This document shows, piece after piece, positions 16,126 through 24,910 of a stretch of 39,397 nt of DNA (position 1 is the first letter of the stretch; each line of letters starts with the position of its first letter). This stretch comes from Planctomycetia bacterium. Lineage in GTDB: Bacteria; Planctomycetota; Planctomycetia; Gemmatales; HRBIN36. Made by a program: the position numbers and the translations under genes. The DNA lies in contig JAEUIE010000067.1 in NCBI GenBank assembly GCA_016795155.1, positions 1-39,397 on the forward strand, in the 5' to 3' direction. Below the pieces are notes generated by a model that was not told the origin of the DNA, ran no database searches, and saw only the letters and a program-made list of their open reading frames with translations.

Positions 16126-17355
16126 ATGACGTCAGTGGAACGGATTATTGATCGTCAGGACGCGCTGGCTCATGCTGTAGATCATCTCTCACAGGCAGCT
16201 GTCATCGGTTTTGATACCGAATTTGTAGGCGAACAGTCGTTCCATCCCGAATTATGCCTGATCCAGGTTTCCACTGCCGATCGCCTGATGCTGATCGACC
16301 CCCAGGCGTGCGACAAGCTGGATGACTTCTGGGAATTGATGACATCCGGGAAAGTGGAAGTGGTAGTCCATGCCGGGCGGGAAGAGATTCGTCAATGCAT
16401 TCGGGCTACCGGCTTGCCACCGCAAAAGTGCTACGACGTTCAGATTGCAGCAGGATTGCTCGGCCTGGGCTACCCGCTGGGGCATGCAGCACTGGTGAAT
16501 CAATTGCTGGGTGCCAACCTTTCCAAATCGGAAACACTGACAGACTGGCGTACACGACCATTAACGCCACAACAGGTTCGCTATGCCTATGATGATGTGC
16601 GTTTCCTCATACCGCTTTATCAGCGAACGCGAGGGAAGCTGGAAAAACTGAACCGACTCGATTGGGCTAAAGAAGAGTTCCAGCGATTGACCGTCATTGC
16701 AGCTGATGAAGCTCCCAATAACCTGGAACGCTGGCGGAAAGTGAAAGGGACCTCTTCGCTGCACCCGCGACAGTTGGCAGTCCTGCGTGAAATGTTTGCC
16801 TGGCGACAGGAGCGGGCAGAAGCACTCAACCGCCCGGCACGTACGTTAATTCGCGATGAAATCATGGTCGATCTCATCCGTCGTGATCCGAAAACAGTTA
16901 CCGATCTGCAGGGTATGCGTGGACTGGGAGTCGCACGGCGTGACCTCGAAGGTCTGCTGGCAGCCATGGAACGAGGCAGAAAAACACCGAACGATCAGTG
17001 GCCTGTGTCGCCTCCCAAGGAAACCGAACCGCCACAACTGTCGGTGCTGGTGGAATTTCTGCAGGTGGTGCTGGGGCAATTGTCCCTGCAGATGAAATTG
17101 TCTTCCAGCTTGATCTGCACCGTCAGTGATTTACGCAACATCATCAAACGAGCGATGGGTGAAAAAACCGGGAATACGCTGCTCAATGAAGGCTGGCGGC
17201 TGGCACACGTCCGGCCGTTTCTGGATGCGGTATTGCATGGCCAATATGCCATGCGAGTTGGCAAGTTGCAGACCAGTTCGCCGTTAGAGTTTACCGGACC
17301 GGAGTTGCCTCTTCACCTTGCCCAGCCTGCTGAAAAAGTGCAGCCCTCAAGCTGA
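16126..17355 (+). CDS. rnd: Ribonuclease D-like 3'-5' exonuclease with HRDC domain
   Basis: RNase D trims RNA 3' ends. The ~409-residue protein (ATG 16126, preceded by GGAAAG) shows exo I (VIGFDTEFVG, D30 and E32), exo II (VVVHAGREEI) and exo III (YAYDDVRFLIPLY), followed by an HRDC region (LREMFAWRQERAEALNRPARTLI, then VTDLQGMRGLG). In exo II the usual Asp seems replaced by Glu (REEI in place of SEDL or GEDL). The C-terminal ~100 residues have no clear family. GTG/ATG starts further upstream are less supported. Confidence 0.85.
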   Translation: MTSVERIIDRQDALAHAVDHLSQAAVIGFDTEFVGEQSFHPELCLIQVSTADRLMLIDPQACDKLDDFWELMTSGKVEVVVHAGREEIRQCIRATGLPPQKCYDVQIAAGLLGLGYPLGHAALVNQLLGANLSKSETLTDWRTRPLTPQQVRYAYDDVRFLIPLYQRTRGKLEKLNRLDWAKEEFQRLTVIAADEAPNNLERWRKVKGTSSLHPRQLAVLREMFAWRQERAEALNRPARTLIRDEIMVDLIRRDPKTVTDLQGMRGLGVARRDLEGLLAAMERGRKTPNDQWPVSPPKETEPPQLSVLVEFLQVVLGQLSLQMKLSSSLICTVSDLRNIIKRAMGEKTGNTLLNEGWRLAHVRPFLDAVLHGQYAMRVGKLQTSSPLEFTGPELPLHLAQPAEKVQPSS

Positions 17356-17399
17356 ACTTCGGCTTCTTGAGTGAAACAAACTTCCATTCAATTGAATGC

Positions 17400-17428
17400 T
17401 TGACCTGCGTGTTGATACAGGGTCTAAT
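17400..17428 (+). promoter_or_regulatory. Sigma-70-type promoter for the oxidoreductase gene
   Basis: TTGACC at 17400-17405 and TCTAAT at 17423-17428 each match the consensus at five of six positions with an exact 17-base spacer. They lie about 38 bases before the ATG at 17466. Confidence 0.6.
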
Positions 17429-17465
17429 GCATTGCCTACCGTTTAGCCTACCTTGAGGTTTTGTA

Positions 17466-18971
17466 ATGTCTCTCCATTCGCGTCGTGATTTCCTTCGTGA
17501 CAGTTCGCTGCTGGCTGCTGCATCCGTCTCCCTCGCTCAACTGAGCTATGCCCAGGACGATAAGAAAAAGAAAGAAAAAGAGATCGTCAAGAAGCCCAAG
17601 GTGGGTGCCAACGAACGGATACGGGTGGCAGTGATCGGTTTCAATGGCCAGGGAATGGGGCATATCCGTGGCTACTCCGATATGCCTGAAACTGAAGTGG
17701 TCATGCTGTGCGATGCTGATCAAAAGGTTTCAGAGAAAGGCATCAAGGAAGCGTTGAAGTATCAGGACAAGAAGCCTGAATATGTGCAGGATTTGCGTCG
17801 GGTGTTTGAAGACAAGAACATCGATGCTGTTTCCATTGCTACGCCTAATCACTGGCATGCCCTGGCGACCATCTGGGCGATCCAGTCAGGCAAAGATGTG
17901 TATGTTGAAAAACCGGTGAGCCACAATGTCAGCGAAGGCCGGCGGATGGTCGAGTTCGCCCGTAAAAACAACAAGATTGTGCAGACGGGCACGCAGAGCC
18001 GCTCGCAAGGTGGAATGAGACAAGCGATTGAGTTGATTCATTCAGGCAAGATCGGGCCAGTCAAGCTGGCGTACGGCTTGTGCTACAAGCCACGTGGCAG
18101 CATTGGAAATGCCAACACTTCCGTCAAGATTCCCGAGTCGATTGATTACAACCTCTGGTGCGGCCCAGCACCGATGGATCCACCTGTCCGCAATTCCGTA
18201 GTCCATGGCCCGGTGCATTACGACTGGCACTGGTTCTGGAATTATGGCAACGGCGACCTGGGTAACCAAGGCATCCACGAAATGGACAAGGCCCGCTGGG
18301 GCCTGAATCTCAAGACTCTGCCTGATTCGTGCTGGAGCATTGGCGGCCGGGTTGGCTATGTGGATTGTGCAGAAACCGCTAACACGCAACTCTGTTTCTT
18401 CAATTATGCCAAAGAAGGATGTCGGCTGATCTTTGAAGTGCGTGGGCTAAAGACCAACGACTATCGTGGCTCCAAGATTGGCAATATCTGGGTTGGCCCA
18501 GAGGGTTATGTAGTCAGCAATAGCTACTCAGCAGGCATTGCCTACCGGCCCGATGGTGAAAAGATTGCCGAGTTCAAAGCTGGTGGTAACCACTTTGCCA
18601 ACTTCATCAAGGCAGTAAAGAGCCGCAAGCACACCGATCTGAATGCTGACATTGAAGAAGGCCATCTCTCCAGTGCCTTGTGTCACTTGGGTAACATCAG
18701 TTACCGGCTGGGACACATTGCCAATGCTGAAGAGCTTGCCAAGACGATGGATAACCCCAAGAGCCTGGGCATGTGTGATGAAGGCGCTGATGCCATCGTC
18801 CGCATGAAACAACACCTGGCTGACAACAATGTTGATATCGCAGGCAAACTGCGGATTGGCAAGCCTCTTGAACTGGATCGTTCCACTGAAACCTTCAAGA
18901 ACAATAGCGAAGCCAACACGATGCTGACCCGCGAATACCGCAAGGGGTTTGAAGTGCCAGCGTCGGCATAA
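17466..18971 (+). CDS. Gfo/Idh/MocA family oxidoreductase, Tat-exported
   Basis: This 501-residue protein starts with a Tat signal (RRDFLRDSSLLAAASVSL, cleavage near SYA). The Rossmann fold has IGFNGQGMGHIRGY and the family motif VYVEKPVSHNVSEG; the catalytic region follows. Members are NAD(P)-dependent sugar or sugar-derived oxidoreductases. Twin-arginine secretion is common for planctomycete members, implying folding with cofactor in the cytoplasm and function in the periplasm. The substrate cannot be told. A good promoter precedes the gene, and a double hairpin follows it. Confidence 0.9.
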   Translation: MSLHSRRDFLRDSSLLAAASVSLAQLSYAQDDKKKKEKEIVKKPKVGANERIRVAVIGFNGQGMGHIRGYSDMPETEVVMLCDADQKVSEKGIKEALKYQDKKPEYVQDLRRVFEDKNIDAVSIATPNHWHALATIWAIQSGKDVYVEKPVSHNVSEGRRMVEFARKNNKIVQTGTQSRSQGGMRQAIELIHSGKIGPVKLAYGLCYKPRGSIGNANTSVKIPESIDYNLWCGPAPMDPPVRNSVVHGPVHYDWHWFWNYGNGDLGNQGIHEMDKARWGLNLKTLPDSCWSIGGRVGYVDCAETANTQLCFFNYAKEGCRLIFEVRGLKTNDYRGSKIGNIWVGPEGYVVSNSYSAGIAYRPDGEKIAEFKAGGNHFANFIKAVKSRKHTDLNADIEEGHLSSALCHLGNISYRLGHIANAEELAKTMDNPKSLGMCDEGADAIVRMKQHLADNNVDIAGKLRIGKPLELDRSTETFKNNSEANTMLTREYRKGFEVPASA

Positions 18972-18984
18972 GGGTTTGGTGCAT

Positions 18985-19083
18985 TGTGGCAGGGTTATTC
19001 ATGTACTCATGTATGACCCTGCGAAACAACGAAGTTATTGCACATCCAGCAGGGTCATTCGGAGTACCGAATAACCCTGCCAC
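18985..19083. repeat. Double REP-like hairpin (BIME-like)
   Basis: Two hairpins share the core GCAGGGTYATTC: 18989-19022 (GCAGGGTTATTCATG pairing with CATGTATGACCCTGC) and 19049-19080 (GCAGGGTCATTCGG pairing with CCGAATAACCCTGC). The outer ends also pair, GTGGCAGGGTTATTC with GAATAACCCTGCCAC. The pair sits between the convergent oxidoreductase and DUF1080 genes and could end both transcripts. Confidence 0.75.
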
Positions 19084-19134
19084 AGCTATCAAGCCTTCTC
19101 TTTAGGGGAAGCAAGCTGTCAATCGCATGTTGCC

Positions 19135-19863
19135 CTATTCCGCTTTACGGGCCAATTCTACTTCTTTCACTTTCACATTACGAAACGCCACCGGGCCGTG
19201 GTCGCCCTGGAGCAGTATCGGGCCTTCGGACACTTCTTTGCTTTGCCGCCAGTTGGAACCGGTGGGGAAACGCATCTCGATGTTCTCGTGAATGATATCC
19301 CCATTCATGACAATTTTGACAAAGCAGGCTGGTTCCACTTTCTTTCCCTGCTCATTGAACCGGGGAGCGCGGAAGGTAATCTGCAAGCTCTGCCATTCGC
19401 CTGGCTTCTTGCAGTTGGCAACGCTGGGAGGGGTGCCTCTATCAATGGTGTGATAGCGGGGTTTCGGTTCGCCACGTGGATAGACGCCTCCACAATCGGA
19501 ACCGGTCAACTCGCTTTGTTTCTTGCCGAAGCTGTCAAAGAGTTGAATCTCGTAGTGGCCTATGAATTTGACTCCTGAGTTGGATTTCTCACCCATTATG
19601 AAGTCGCAGGAAAATTCGACATCCTTGTAATTCTTTTTGGAGATGAGGTTTCCCGTGCGCCCAGTGGGGCCGTTGACGATGATCGGACCGGTGCCGGGTT
19701 TGCCTTCCAGAAGCTTGTTGTTGCCCGGCTTCAAACCAACTTCGGTAGTGTGATACCATTGGCCCGATGCACGCCAGGCTGCAAAGCCTTCGCTACCTGA
19801 CAGATCAACCCAGGCATCGTCGCCAGCGTATAACAAACAACTCAGAAGAATGGTAAGCAGCAT
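19135..19863 (-). CDS. DUF1080 domain protein (3-keto-disaccharide hydrolase-like), secreted
   Basis: This 242-residue protein has a signal peptide (MLLTILLSCLLYAGDDAW) and a DUF1080 fold: a concanavalin-like beta-sandwich with LKPGNNKLLEG, FSCDFIMGEKSNSGVKFIG, YEIQLFDSFGKK, GSDCGGVYPRG and GPILLQGDHGPVAFRNVKV, which is the closing signature. Characterised members act on 3-keto-disaccharides. A Gfo/Idh/MocA enzyme lies alongside, a frequent planctomycete pairing that suggests sugar breakdown via 3-keto sugars (inference). Convergent with that gene. Confidence 0.85.
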   Translation of the reverse strand: MLLTILLSCLLYAGDDAWVDLSGSEGFAAWRASGQWYHTTEVGLKPGNNKLLEGKPGTGPIIVNGPTGRTGNLISKKNYKDVEFSCDFIMGEKSNSGVKFIGHYEIQLFDSFGKKQSELTGSDCGGVYPRGEPKPRYHTIDRGTPPSVANCKKPGEWQSLQITFRAPRFNEQGKKVEPACFVKIVMNGDIIHENIEMRFPTGSNWRQSKEVSEGPILLQGDHGPVAFRNVKVKEVELARKAE

Positions 19864-19941
19864 CGGGGGTACCCATTGTCAGATAGGGACTATAATGTTC
19901 TTAGATTACTCTACCTTACCCTTACAAACCAGCGGCGAAAT

Positions 19942-20079
19942 ATGATGATTCGACTGATTGTTCTCATGGTGGCTGTGCTGTTTGTTTCAGGCTGCGATCA
20001 GCTTCTGGGGCATTCGATCAAATCACAGAAGACGGGGCCGGTCAGCACCAGCCATAAGTCGACGGCTCCGGCACATTGA
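19942..20079 (+). CDS. Small lipoprotein
   Basis: This 45-residue protein begins at ATG 19942 or 19945. It has a hydrophobic segment (IRLIVLMVAVLFVSGC) ending in a lipobox, VSG|C, then DQLLGHSIKSQ and a short polar tail. Lipid anchoring to a membrane is likely; there is no domain. The stop lies 4 bases from the stop of the convergent permease gene. Confidence 0.55.
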   Translation: MMIRLIVLMVAVLFVSGCDQLLGHSIKSQKTGPVSTSHKSTAPAH

Positions 20080-20083
20080 TTTA

Positions 20084-21784
20084 TTATCGTGCAGTCTGCA
20101 GTTTGATCAGTGAGCATATAGTGCCAAAACATGCAGCGGAAAGTAAACTTTGCGTGATTACTGCTGTTATCGGATCTGCAACGAAATCGATACGGTTCAG
20201 ATTGACCGCGAGCCAGGTCTGGACGGGAAGCAGCAAAGAAATGGAATCCCATTCCGAACCTTTCACTATCATCGGTAACCACAAAAACATAGCAACTAAG
20301 AACAAACAGGTGCAAATACGCGAAATAAATACGGTCCTGCTGATGGCAGAAATCAATAGCCCTATCAGACAAAAGAATATCAGTTGACTGGAATAAGTGA
20401 GCAGCAATGCGAGAGTTACACTGATATTCAACACGAAAACGTTGAGCAATGTAATCAGTATGCAGAAAAGCAGCAACCAACGATATCTCCAGAGAGCGCC
20501 AACAGCAAGCTCAAACACCAGACGTGCGTGCGACCAAGGTAAGGTCAGCAGTATGAGCCATGTCTGATTCTTCCGTTCAGTTACAATGACAGAGGATGCA
20601 CGCAAGGTTACCGTCATCATGAGTGGAACGAGAATGATCTGATTTAATACACCCAAATAGTAGACAAATTCTGCCGATCTCGTGACTGATGCAGCAAATA
20701 AGAGTGCGAGTATCATTGTTCCATCTATCAATATCACCAGCAATGTGGTTATGAATAAGCCTATGGATGAGGGAAATCGGGAACCTTTCCAGACTAGAGG
20801 CCAGCGAGAATAGATGGTGGATTTTCGATTTTTTACTGAAGCATCTGGTTCTACTACTTCAAGTACCTGCTGTTCTTTTGTATCAAGGTCTGAATTAACT
20901 GCAGGATTACGAATGACCTTAACTAATTCAGTTTCCAGAGATTTTAATCTGGTATTGAGATCAAATTGTTCCGAAGGAGATTTACTGGCATCGAAGTCTC
21001 TGGTGCGCTTTTCGAGCATCTTGACTGCTGCTCCGAAGGATCGCGCACCCAGCCACATGTGCATCAGAATGATTGAGAATGCCAAGACGGCAAAGATCCA
21101 ATCTCGGTTTGCCAGCGAAGTTGCCATGAGGATGGCGGACAATGGCCAGGCCAACAGATATCCCAGAAATGTTCCACCCACCAGAAGCATGTAGGATGAA
21201 AAGATTGCTCTGCCTACCGTTTTTTCCTGTACCGAGCAGTAGATGGCATGCATGCCTACTGCCAGCATCAGGACTGCCGCCAGAAGGGAGTGCATGATGA
21301 CATTGAAGATATTCACGCCGCCAAAAAGCTGCATGAGCGCAAGGATAGGAATACCGGTGATCAGCAAGGTAAGCATCGGCGCCAGGCGGCCCATCATTTT
21401 GCCCCGCAGCCATTCACCTGTAGTCAGATAGGTGGTAAGCATGATGGACAACGTGCCCTGCTGTCGTTCTTCAATGACAGCTCCGCACACGAATATCGGA
21501 GTCAGGAAGGCAACTGCCAGGTATTGAAAGAGAAGATAATTATTGACATTCCGTTCGCTGAAGTAAGCAGCCTGCTTCTGGGTGATATCAGCAGAGCCAA
21601 TACTCAGATACATCTGCAGCAACAGAACCAGGGCAAACAACACACGAGGCAGATAGCTCCTGATCTTGCGAATTTCGCGGAGCATCTCCCAGTAAAACAA
21701 AGGCCCCAGCCAGCTATCCTGCCGTGGTGTTTTTCCAACAGCAGGGAGCGAGACGGGGCTTGAGATATCTGGCTCAGGTGTCAT
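20084..21784 (-). CDS. ABC-2 type transporter permease
   Basis: This 566-residue integral membrane protein has about a dozen hydrophobic segments in two sets of six (examples: VLFALVLLLQMYLSIGS, YLAVAFLTPIFVCGAVI, MLTLLITGIPILALMQLFG; later IGLFITTLLVILIDG). The amphipathic loop IEERQQGTLSIMLTTYLTTGEW resembles the coupling-helix region of ABC-2 permeases that contact the ATPase. A ~100-residue soluble loop separates the halves. No ATP-binding subunit is adjacent, so the partner must be encoded elsewhere. Substrate unknown. Confidence 0.75.
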   Translation of the reverse strand: MTPEPDISSPVSLPAVGKTPRQDSWLGPLFYWEMLREIRKIRSYLPRVLFALVLLLQMYLSIGSADITQKQAAYFSERNVNNYLLFQYLAVAFLTPIFVCGAVIEERQQGTLSIMLTTYLTTGEWLRGKMMGRLAPMLTLLITGIPILALMQLFGGVNIFNVIMHSLLAAVLMLAVGMHAIYCSVQEKTVGRAIFSSYMLLVGGTFLGYLLAWPLSAILMATSLANRDWIFAVLAFSIILMHMWLGARSFGAAVKMLEKRTRDFDASKSPSEQFDLNTRLKSLETELVKVIRNPAVNSDLDTKEQQVLEVVEPDASVKNRKSTIYSRWPLVWKGSRFPSSIGLFITTLLVILIDGTMILALLFAASVTRSAEFVYYLGVLNQIILVPLMMTVTLRASSVIVTERKNQTWLILLTLPWSHARLVFELAVGALWRYRWLLLFCILITLLNVFVLNISVTLALLLTYSSQLIFFCLIGLLISAISRTVFISRICTCLFLVAMFLWLPMIVKGSEWDSISLLLPVQTWLAVNLNRIDFVADPITAVITQSLLSAACFGTICSLIKLQTAR

Positions 21785-21817
21785 ACGTGACAGTATGACA
21801 CACTCAACCGAAAGAGG

Positions 21818-22318
21818 CTATAACTGACCACATTTATCAATGACGACTTTGGCCTTGGTTGCACCGCTCTGGCTGCCCAGGGCTTCCATTTTCTTGACAA
21901 CGTCCATGCCTTCGACCACGGAACCGAAGACGACGTGTTTGCCATCAAGCCATTCGGTTTTCACGGTGCAAAGGAAGAACTGCGAGCCATTGGTGCCTGG
22001 ACCTGCGTTAGCCATGCTGAGCACGCCTGGGCCGGTGTGTTTCAGCGTAAAGTTTTCGTCAGCGAATTTGGCACCGTAGATGGATTTCCCGCCGGTACCG
22101 TTGTGGTTGGTGAAGTCTCCACCCTGGCACATGAAATTGGGGATGATGCGATGGAAACCTGAGCCTGCAAAGCCAAAGCCTTTTTCACCGGTGCACAGGG
22201 CACGGAAATTTTCTGCAGTCTTGGGCACGATGTCACTACGTAGTTCGACTACAACGCGGCCCAAAGGTTTGCCATCAGCTGTAATGTCGAGGTAACAGCG
22301 AGGAAGTGCGGTGCTCAT
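21818..22318 (-). CDS. Cyclophilin-type peptidyl-prolyl isomerase
   Basis: This 166-residue protein catalyses proline isomerisation. It has the cyclophilin catalytic arginine and active-site phenylalanine regions ([15 protein letters not shown]), [14 protein letters not shown], the [16 protein letters not shown] core, and the [16 protein letters not shown] tryptophan that binds cyclosporin in CypA-like members. It has no signal peptide, so it is cytoplasmic. The sequence is closer to the eukaryote-type CypA than to E. coli PpiB (impression, not measured). fabD is upstream on the same strand. Confidence 0.92.
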   Translation of the reverse strand: MSTALPRCYLDITADGKPLGRVVVELRSDIVPKTAENFRALCTGEKGFGFAGSGFHRIIPNFMCQGGDFTNHNGTGGKSIYGAKFADENFTLKHTGPGVLSMANAGPGTNGSQFFLCTVKTEWLDGKHVVFGSVVEGMDVVKKMEALGSQSGATKAKVVIDKCGQL

Positions 22319-22385
22319 GTGATTCTCTCAAAGGTGCGATAAGTTACATGGTGTTTATAAGAGTTGAGATGCGAGAAGCCAGCAG

Positions 22386-23291
22386 CTACGCAGGTACACT
22401 GATAAATTCAGTTTTGCGTTGAATGCGTTTCATCAGCCCGGCGAGCACCCGGCCTGGGCCGATTTCGTAGTAGGTGCCAACGCCGACAGCCAGCATGGCA
22501 CGCATCGTTTCTTCCCAGCGAACCGGACTGAGTACCTGCTTGACCAGTAGATCACGAATCTCGGCAGGGTCATCGTGAGGCTTGGCATCGACATTCGACC
22601 AGACGGGTATCCGAGGCTTCTTGATATCCACTTCAGCAAGTGCCGCTGCCAGTTGCTGATCGGCTGGTTTCATTAAATCGGTATGGAATGCACCCGCTAC
22701 ACTCAGGCGAACCACCTTGGCACTGGTTGCTTCGGCAAGTTTCACTGCTTCATCCACCGCTGCAATATCGCCTGAAATAACGGTGTTGCCTGGGCATAAG
22801 AGGTTGGCAATTTTGACCAGGCCTTTGCTGGAAGCCTGTTTACAGATTTCTTCAACCTGGGGCACTTCGATCAGCAGAATGCTGGCCATCGAACTCGGAG
22901 TTGTCTGGGCAGCAGCCTGCATGGCCTCTCCGCGTTTCTGTACTAGACGCAAGCCTTCTTCGAATGTGAAAGCACCGGCGAAGGTCAGTGCTGTGTATTC
23001 TCCGAGGCTTAAACCCGCAGTATGGGTACATCGATTGATAACGTCTGCCGACTCTCCCCTGAGCTTTTCCAAGGCTGCCAGGCTGGCGACGAAGATAGCA
23101 GGCTGACTGACATCGGTCGCGGTCAGCTTGTCGTCCGGACCGAAAGCACACAGGCTGAAGAGATCGTAGCCCAGCACCGACTGGGCACGGTCGAAGAGTT
23201 CCCGAGCGGCAGGCAACTGGGTACACAAATCCTTAGCCATGCCCACAGCCTGGGCGCCTTGACCGGGGAAGAGAAAGGCGAGTTTCGACAT
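22386..23291 (-). CDS. fabD: Malonyl CoA-acyl carrier protein transacylase
   Basis: FabD loads malonate onto acyl carrier protein for fatty acid synthesis. The 301-residue protein starts LAFLFPGQGAQAVGMAKDL, carries the active-site GLSLGEYTAL (Ser at about 95) and the catalytic His in AGAFHTDLM, and ends with YEIGPGRVLAGLMKRI. No other fab gene is adjacent. The start ATG at 23291 lies just 2 bases from the stop of the frame-corrected hicA, so they may share a transcript. Confidence 0.94.
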   Translation of the reverse strand: MSKLAFLFPGQGAQAVGMAKDLCTQLPAARELFDRAQSVLGYDLFSLCAFGPDDKLTATDVSQPAIFVASLAALEKLRGESADVINRCTHTAGLSLGEYTALTFAGAFTFEEGLRLVQKRGEAMQAAAQTTPSSMASILLIEVPQVEEICKQASSKGLVKIANLLCPGNTVISGDIAAVDEAVKLAEATSAKVVRLSVAGAFHTDLMKPADQQLAAALAEVDIKKPRIPVWSNVDAKPHDDPAEIRDLLVKQVLSPVRWEETMRAMLAVGVGTYYEIGPGRVLAGLMKRIQRKTEFISVPA

Positions 23292-23339
23292 TTCATTCCT
23301 TATCGTTCTGGGGATCAGTCGGTTGCTGAGTCAGTAATC

Positions 23340-23498
23340 TTATGATACTGCGTGCCACAAATTTTTGATTTCACGATGTCGAGGAACTGGTTGGCAAATC
23401 CCGGTGACAGGATTCTGATACCAGTCATGTTCGCCACCATGCCGGATCAACACACAACCAGCTTGATGGAGTATCTTGATCAGGTCAACACGTTTCAT
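23340..23498 (-). pseudogene. hicA: HicA-like toxin, probable frameshift near the C-terminus
   Basis: The frame begins at ATG 23498 and overlaps the hicB stop by 4 bases. It opens MKRVDLIKILHQAGC, then LIRHGGEHDWYQNP, with the catalytic-type His at position 24, then VPRHREI. HicA proteins normally continue with a helix like FLARSIIRQL. Here the frame reads KNLWHAVS and stops at residue 52. In the neighbouring frame, after the run of five A in ATCAAAAATTTG, it continues as FVARSIIRLLTQQP and ends in PQNDKE at 23293-23295. One missing A would explain it. It is either a degenerate or an error-bearing gene. Confidence 0.7.
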
Positions 23499-23686
23499 GC
23501 TACAACCAGTTCATCGATTTTTCGAATACTTGGAATTTCTCCGCTAGTAAGGTCTTTATACAGCGAAAGCAACTGACGTTTCAGATCTTCCAAATCGTCA
23601 CCCTGCGTCAGATAATCAGGATAATCCACGAAGTAGCCGATGTAGCCACCTTCTTCCTGCCAATAAACATAACGAGCGGTTTTCAT
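23495..23686 (-). CDS. hicB: HicB-like antitoxin
   Basis: This 63-residue protein reads MKTARYVYWQEEGGYIGYFV, then DYPDYLTQGDDLEDLKRQLL and KDLTSGEIPSIRK. It resembles the partial RNase H-like fold of HicB (YVDYPDY..TQGDDLEE, the typical HicB phrase) and is short, with no obvious DNA-binding domain. HicB neutralises HicA, an mRNA interferase. The order here is hicB before hicA, less common but known. The translational coupling by overlap (ATGA) supports a TA operon. Confidence 0.75.
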   Translation of the reverse strand: MKTARYVYWQEEGGYIGYFVDYPDYLTQGDDLEDLKRQLLSLYKDLTSGEIPSIRKIDELVVA

Positions 23687-23734
23687 GATGTTATTTTACT
23701 TTTACTAAGTACCTGTTGCAACTCAGAACAACTT

Positions 23735-23766
23735 AGAAGCCCACGGAGTACAGTCCGTGGGCTTCT
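23735..23766. terminator. Hairpin between hicB and aminotransferase genes
   Basis: AGAAGCCCACGGA (23735-23747) pairs with TCCGTGGGCTTCT (23754-23766) around a six-base loop, a perfect 13-bp stem just after the aminotransferase stop. The flanking T-richness on either strand is weak, so it is likely a terminator for the minus-strand gene, but imperfect. Confidence 0.6.
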
Positions 23767-23771
23767 TGAAA

Positions 23772-24908
23772 TTACCCCGCGTAACTCTTCTGTGCAGCGG
23801 TGATGGCTGAGCCCAACGTCACGGGGTGGCCCATTTCTTTGAGTACCATTTCCAGGCCTGAGAGGGCTGCCAGCACGTCAAAGAAATCGCAGTAACCCAT
23901 GTGGGCCAAGCGAAAAATCTTGCCCGCCAACTGATCCTGTCCACCAGCTATCTTGAGGCCAAACTGTTTCTCAGCTTTGCTCAGGAGTGCTTTGCCATCG
24001 ATTCCTTCCGGCACCTTGACCGCGGTTAATCCATCGGCGGGTGGATTCGCAAAGAGTTCCAACCCTAATGCAGCAACACCTGCCCGAGCAGCAGCAGCCA
24101 TCTTCGCATGGCGTTTCCAGACGTTTTCTATGCCTTCCGCTTTCAGTTTCTGCAGGCTGACCCGCAGGGCACGAATCAGTGTATGGGCAGGAGTAAAAGG
24201 CGTATCGGGGTCTTTGAGCTTGCCGAGGTACTTCTTCAGATCGAGATAGAAGCCACTGATGCTTTTGTTCTCTTCTATCTTCTTTTTAGCCTTGGCACTG
24301 ACGGCGACAAACGCCAGGCCCGGCGGCAGCATCAACGCCTTTTGCGAGCCGGTGCACATCAGATCGATGCCCCAAGCGTCCATTTCGCAAGGCATGGTGA
24401 CTGCACCGCTGATGGAATCAACAATCAGCACAGCATTGGTCTTGGCGACTACTTTTCCGATCGCTTCCAGATCGTGCTTGACGCCGGTGCTGGTTTCGGA
24501 ATGAACGACGCAGACAGCCTGGGCATCGGGGTGTGCCTGCAAAGCCTGTTCAATCTGTGCTGGGGTGACGGCTTGTCCGTAGGGTGCAGTGACAGCAATC
24601 GATTCAATGCCATGTGCTTTCCAGACATTGTGCCAGCGTTCGCCGAAACGGCCTGCGTAGGCAGCAATGGCTTTGCCACCCCGGGGAACCGCGGAAACTT
24701 GTGCCGCTTCAACCGATGCTGTACCTGAACTCGTCAGAACGCAGACATCACCCGTAGTACGAAAACAGTATTTCAGCCCATCCAGCACTTCACTGAGAAT
24801 CGCCTTGGCTTCTGGCGTGCGGTGATAAGGCACAGGCCGAGCCATTTCGAGCAGGGTTTCTTCGGGAACGGGGGAAGGTCCGGGTGTCAATAATCGAAAC
24901 TTAAACAT
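23772..24908 (-). CDS. Class V aminotransferase (alanine/serine-glyoxylate type)
   Basis: The protein has about 378 residues from ATG 24908 (GGAG six bases upstream; the GTG at 24929 has none). It is a PLP enzyme of the AGXT/SGAT type: LLTPGPSPVPEETLLEM, YHRTPEAKAIL, VLTSSGTASVEA, VCVVHSETSTGV, LIVDSISGAV and GSQKALMLPPGLAFVA with the Schiff-base Lys. It probably transfers an amino group from serine or alanine to glyoxylate, but the donor cannot be read from the sequence. It is divergent from purC. Confidence 0.88.
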   Translation of the reverse strand: MFKFRLLTPGPSPVPEETLLEMARPVPYHRTPEAKAILSEVLDGLKYCFRTTGDVCVLTSSGTASVEAAQVSAVPRGGKAIAAYAGRFGERWHNVWKAHGIESIAVTAPYGQAVTPAQIEQALQAHPDAQAVCVVHSETSTGVKHDLEAIGKVVAKTNAVLIVDSISGAVTMPCEMDAWGIDLMCTGSQKALMLPPGLAFVAVSAKAKKKIEENKSISGFYLDLKKYLGKLKDPDTPFTPAHTLIRALRVSLQKLKAEGIENVWKRHAKMAAAARAGVAALGLELFANPPADGLTAVKVPEGIDGKALLSKAEKQFGLKIAGGQDQLAGKIFRLAHMGYCDFFDVLAALSGLEMVLKEMGHPVTLGSAITAAQKSYAG

Positions 24909-24910
24909 GC

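Noticed and set aside
20084-23291. ABC permease, cyclophilin and fabD as one functional operon
   Set aside because: They share a strand, but the 67-base gap between fabD and the cyclophilin gene and unrelated roles give no support for a functional unit.
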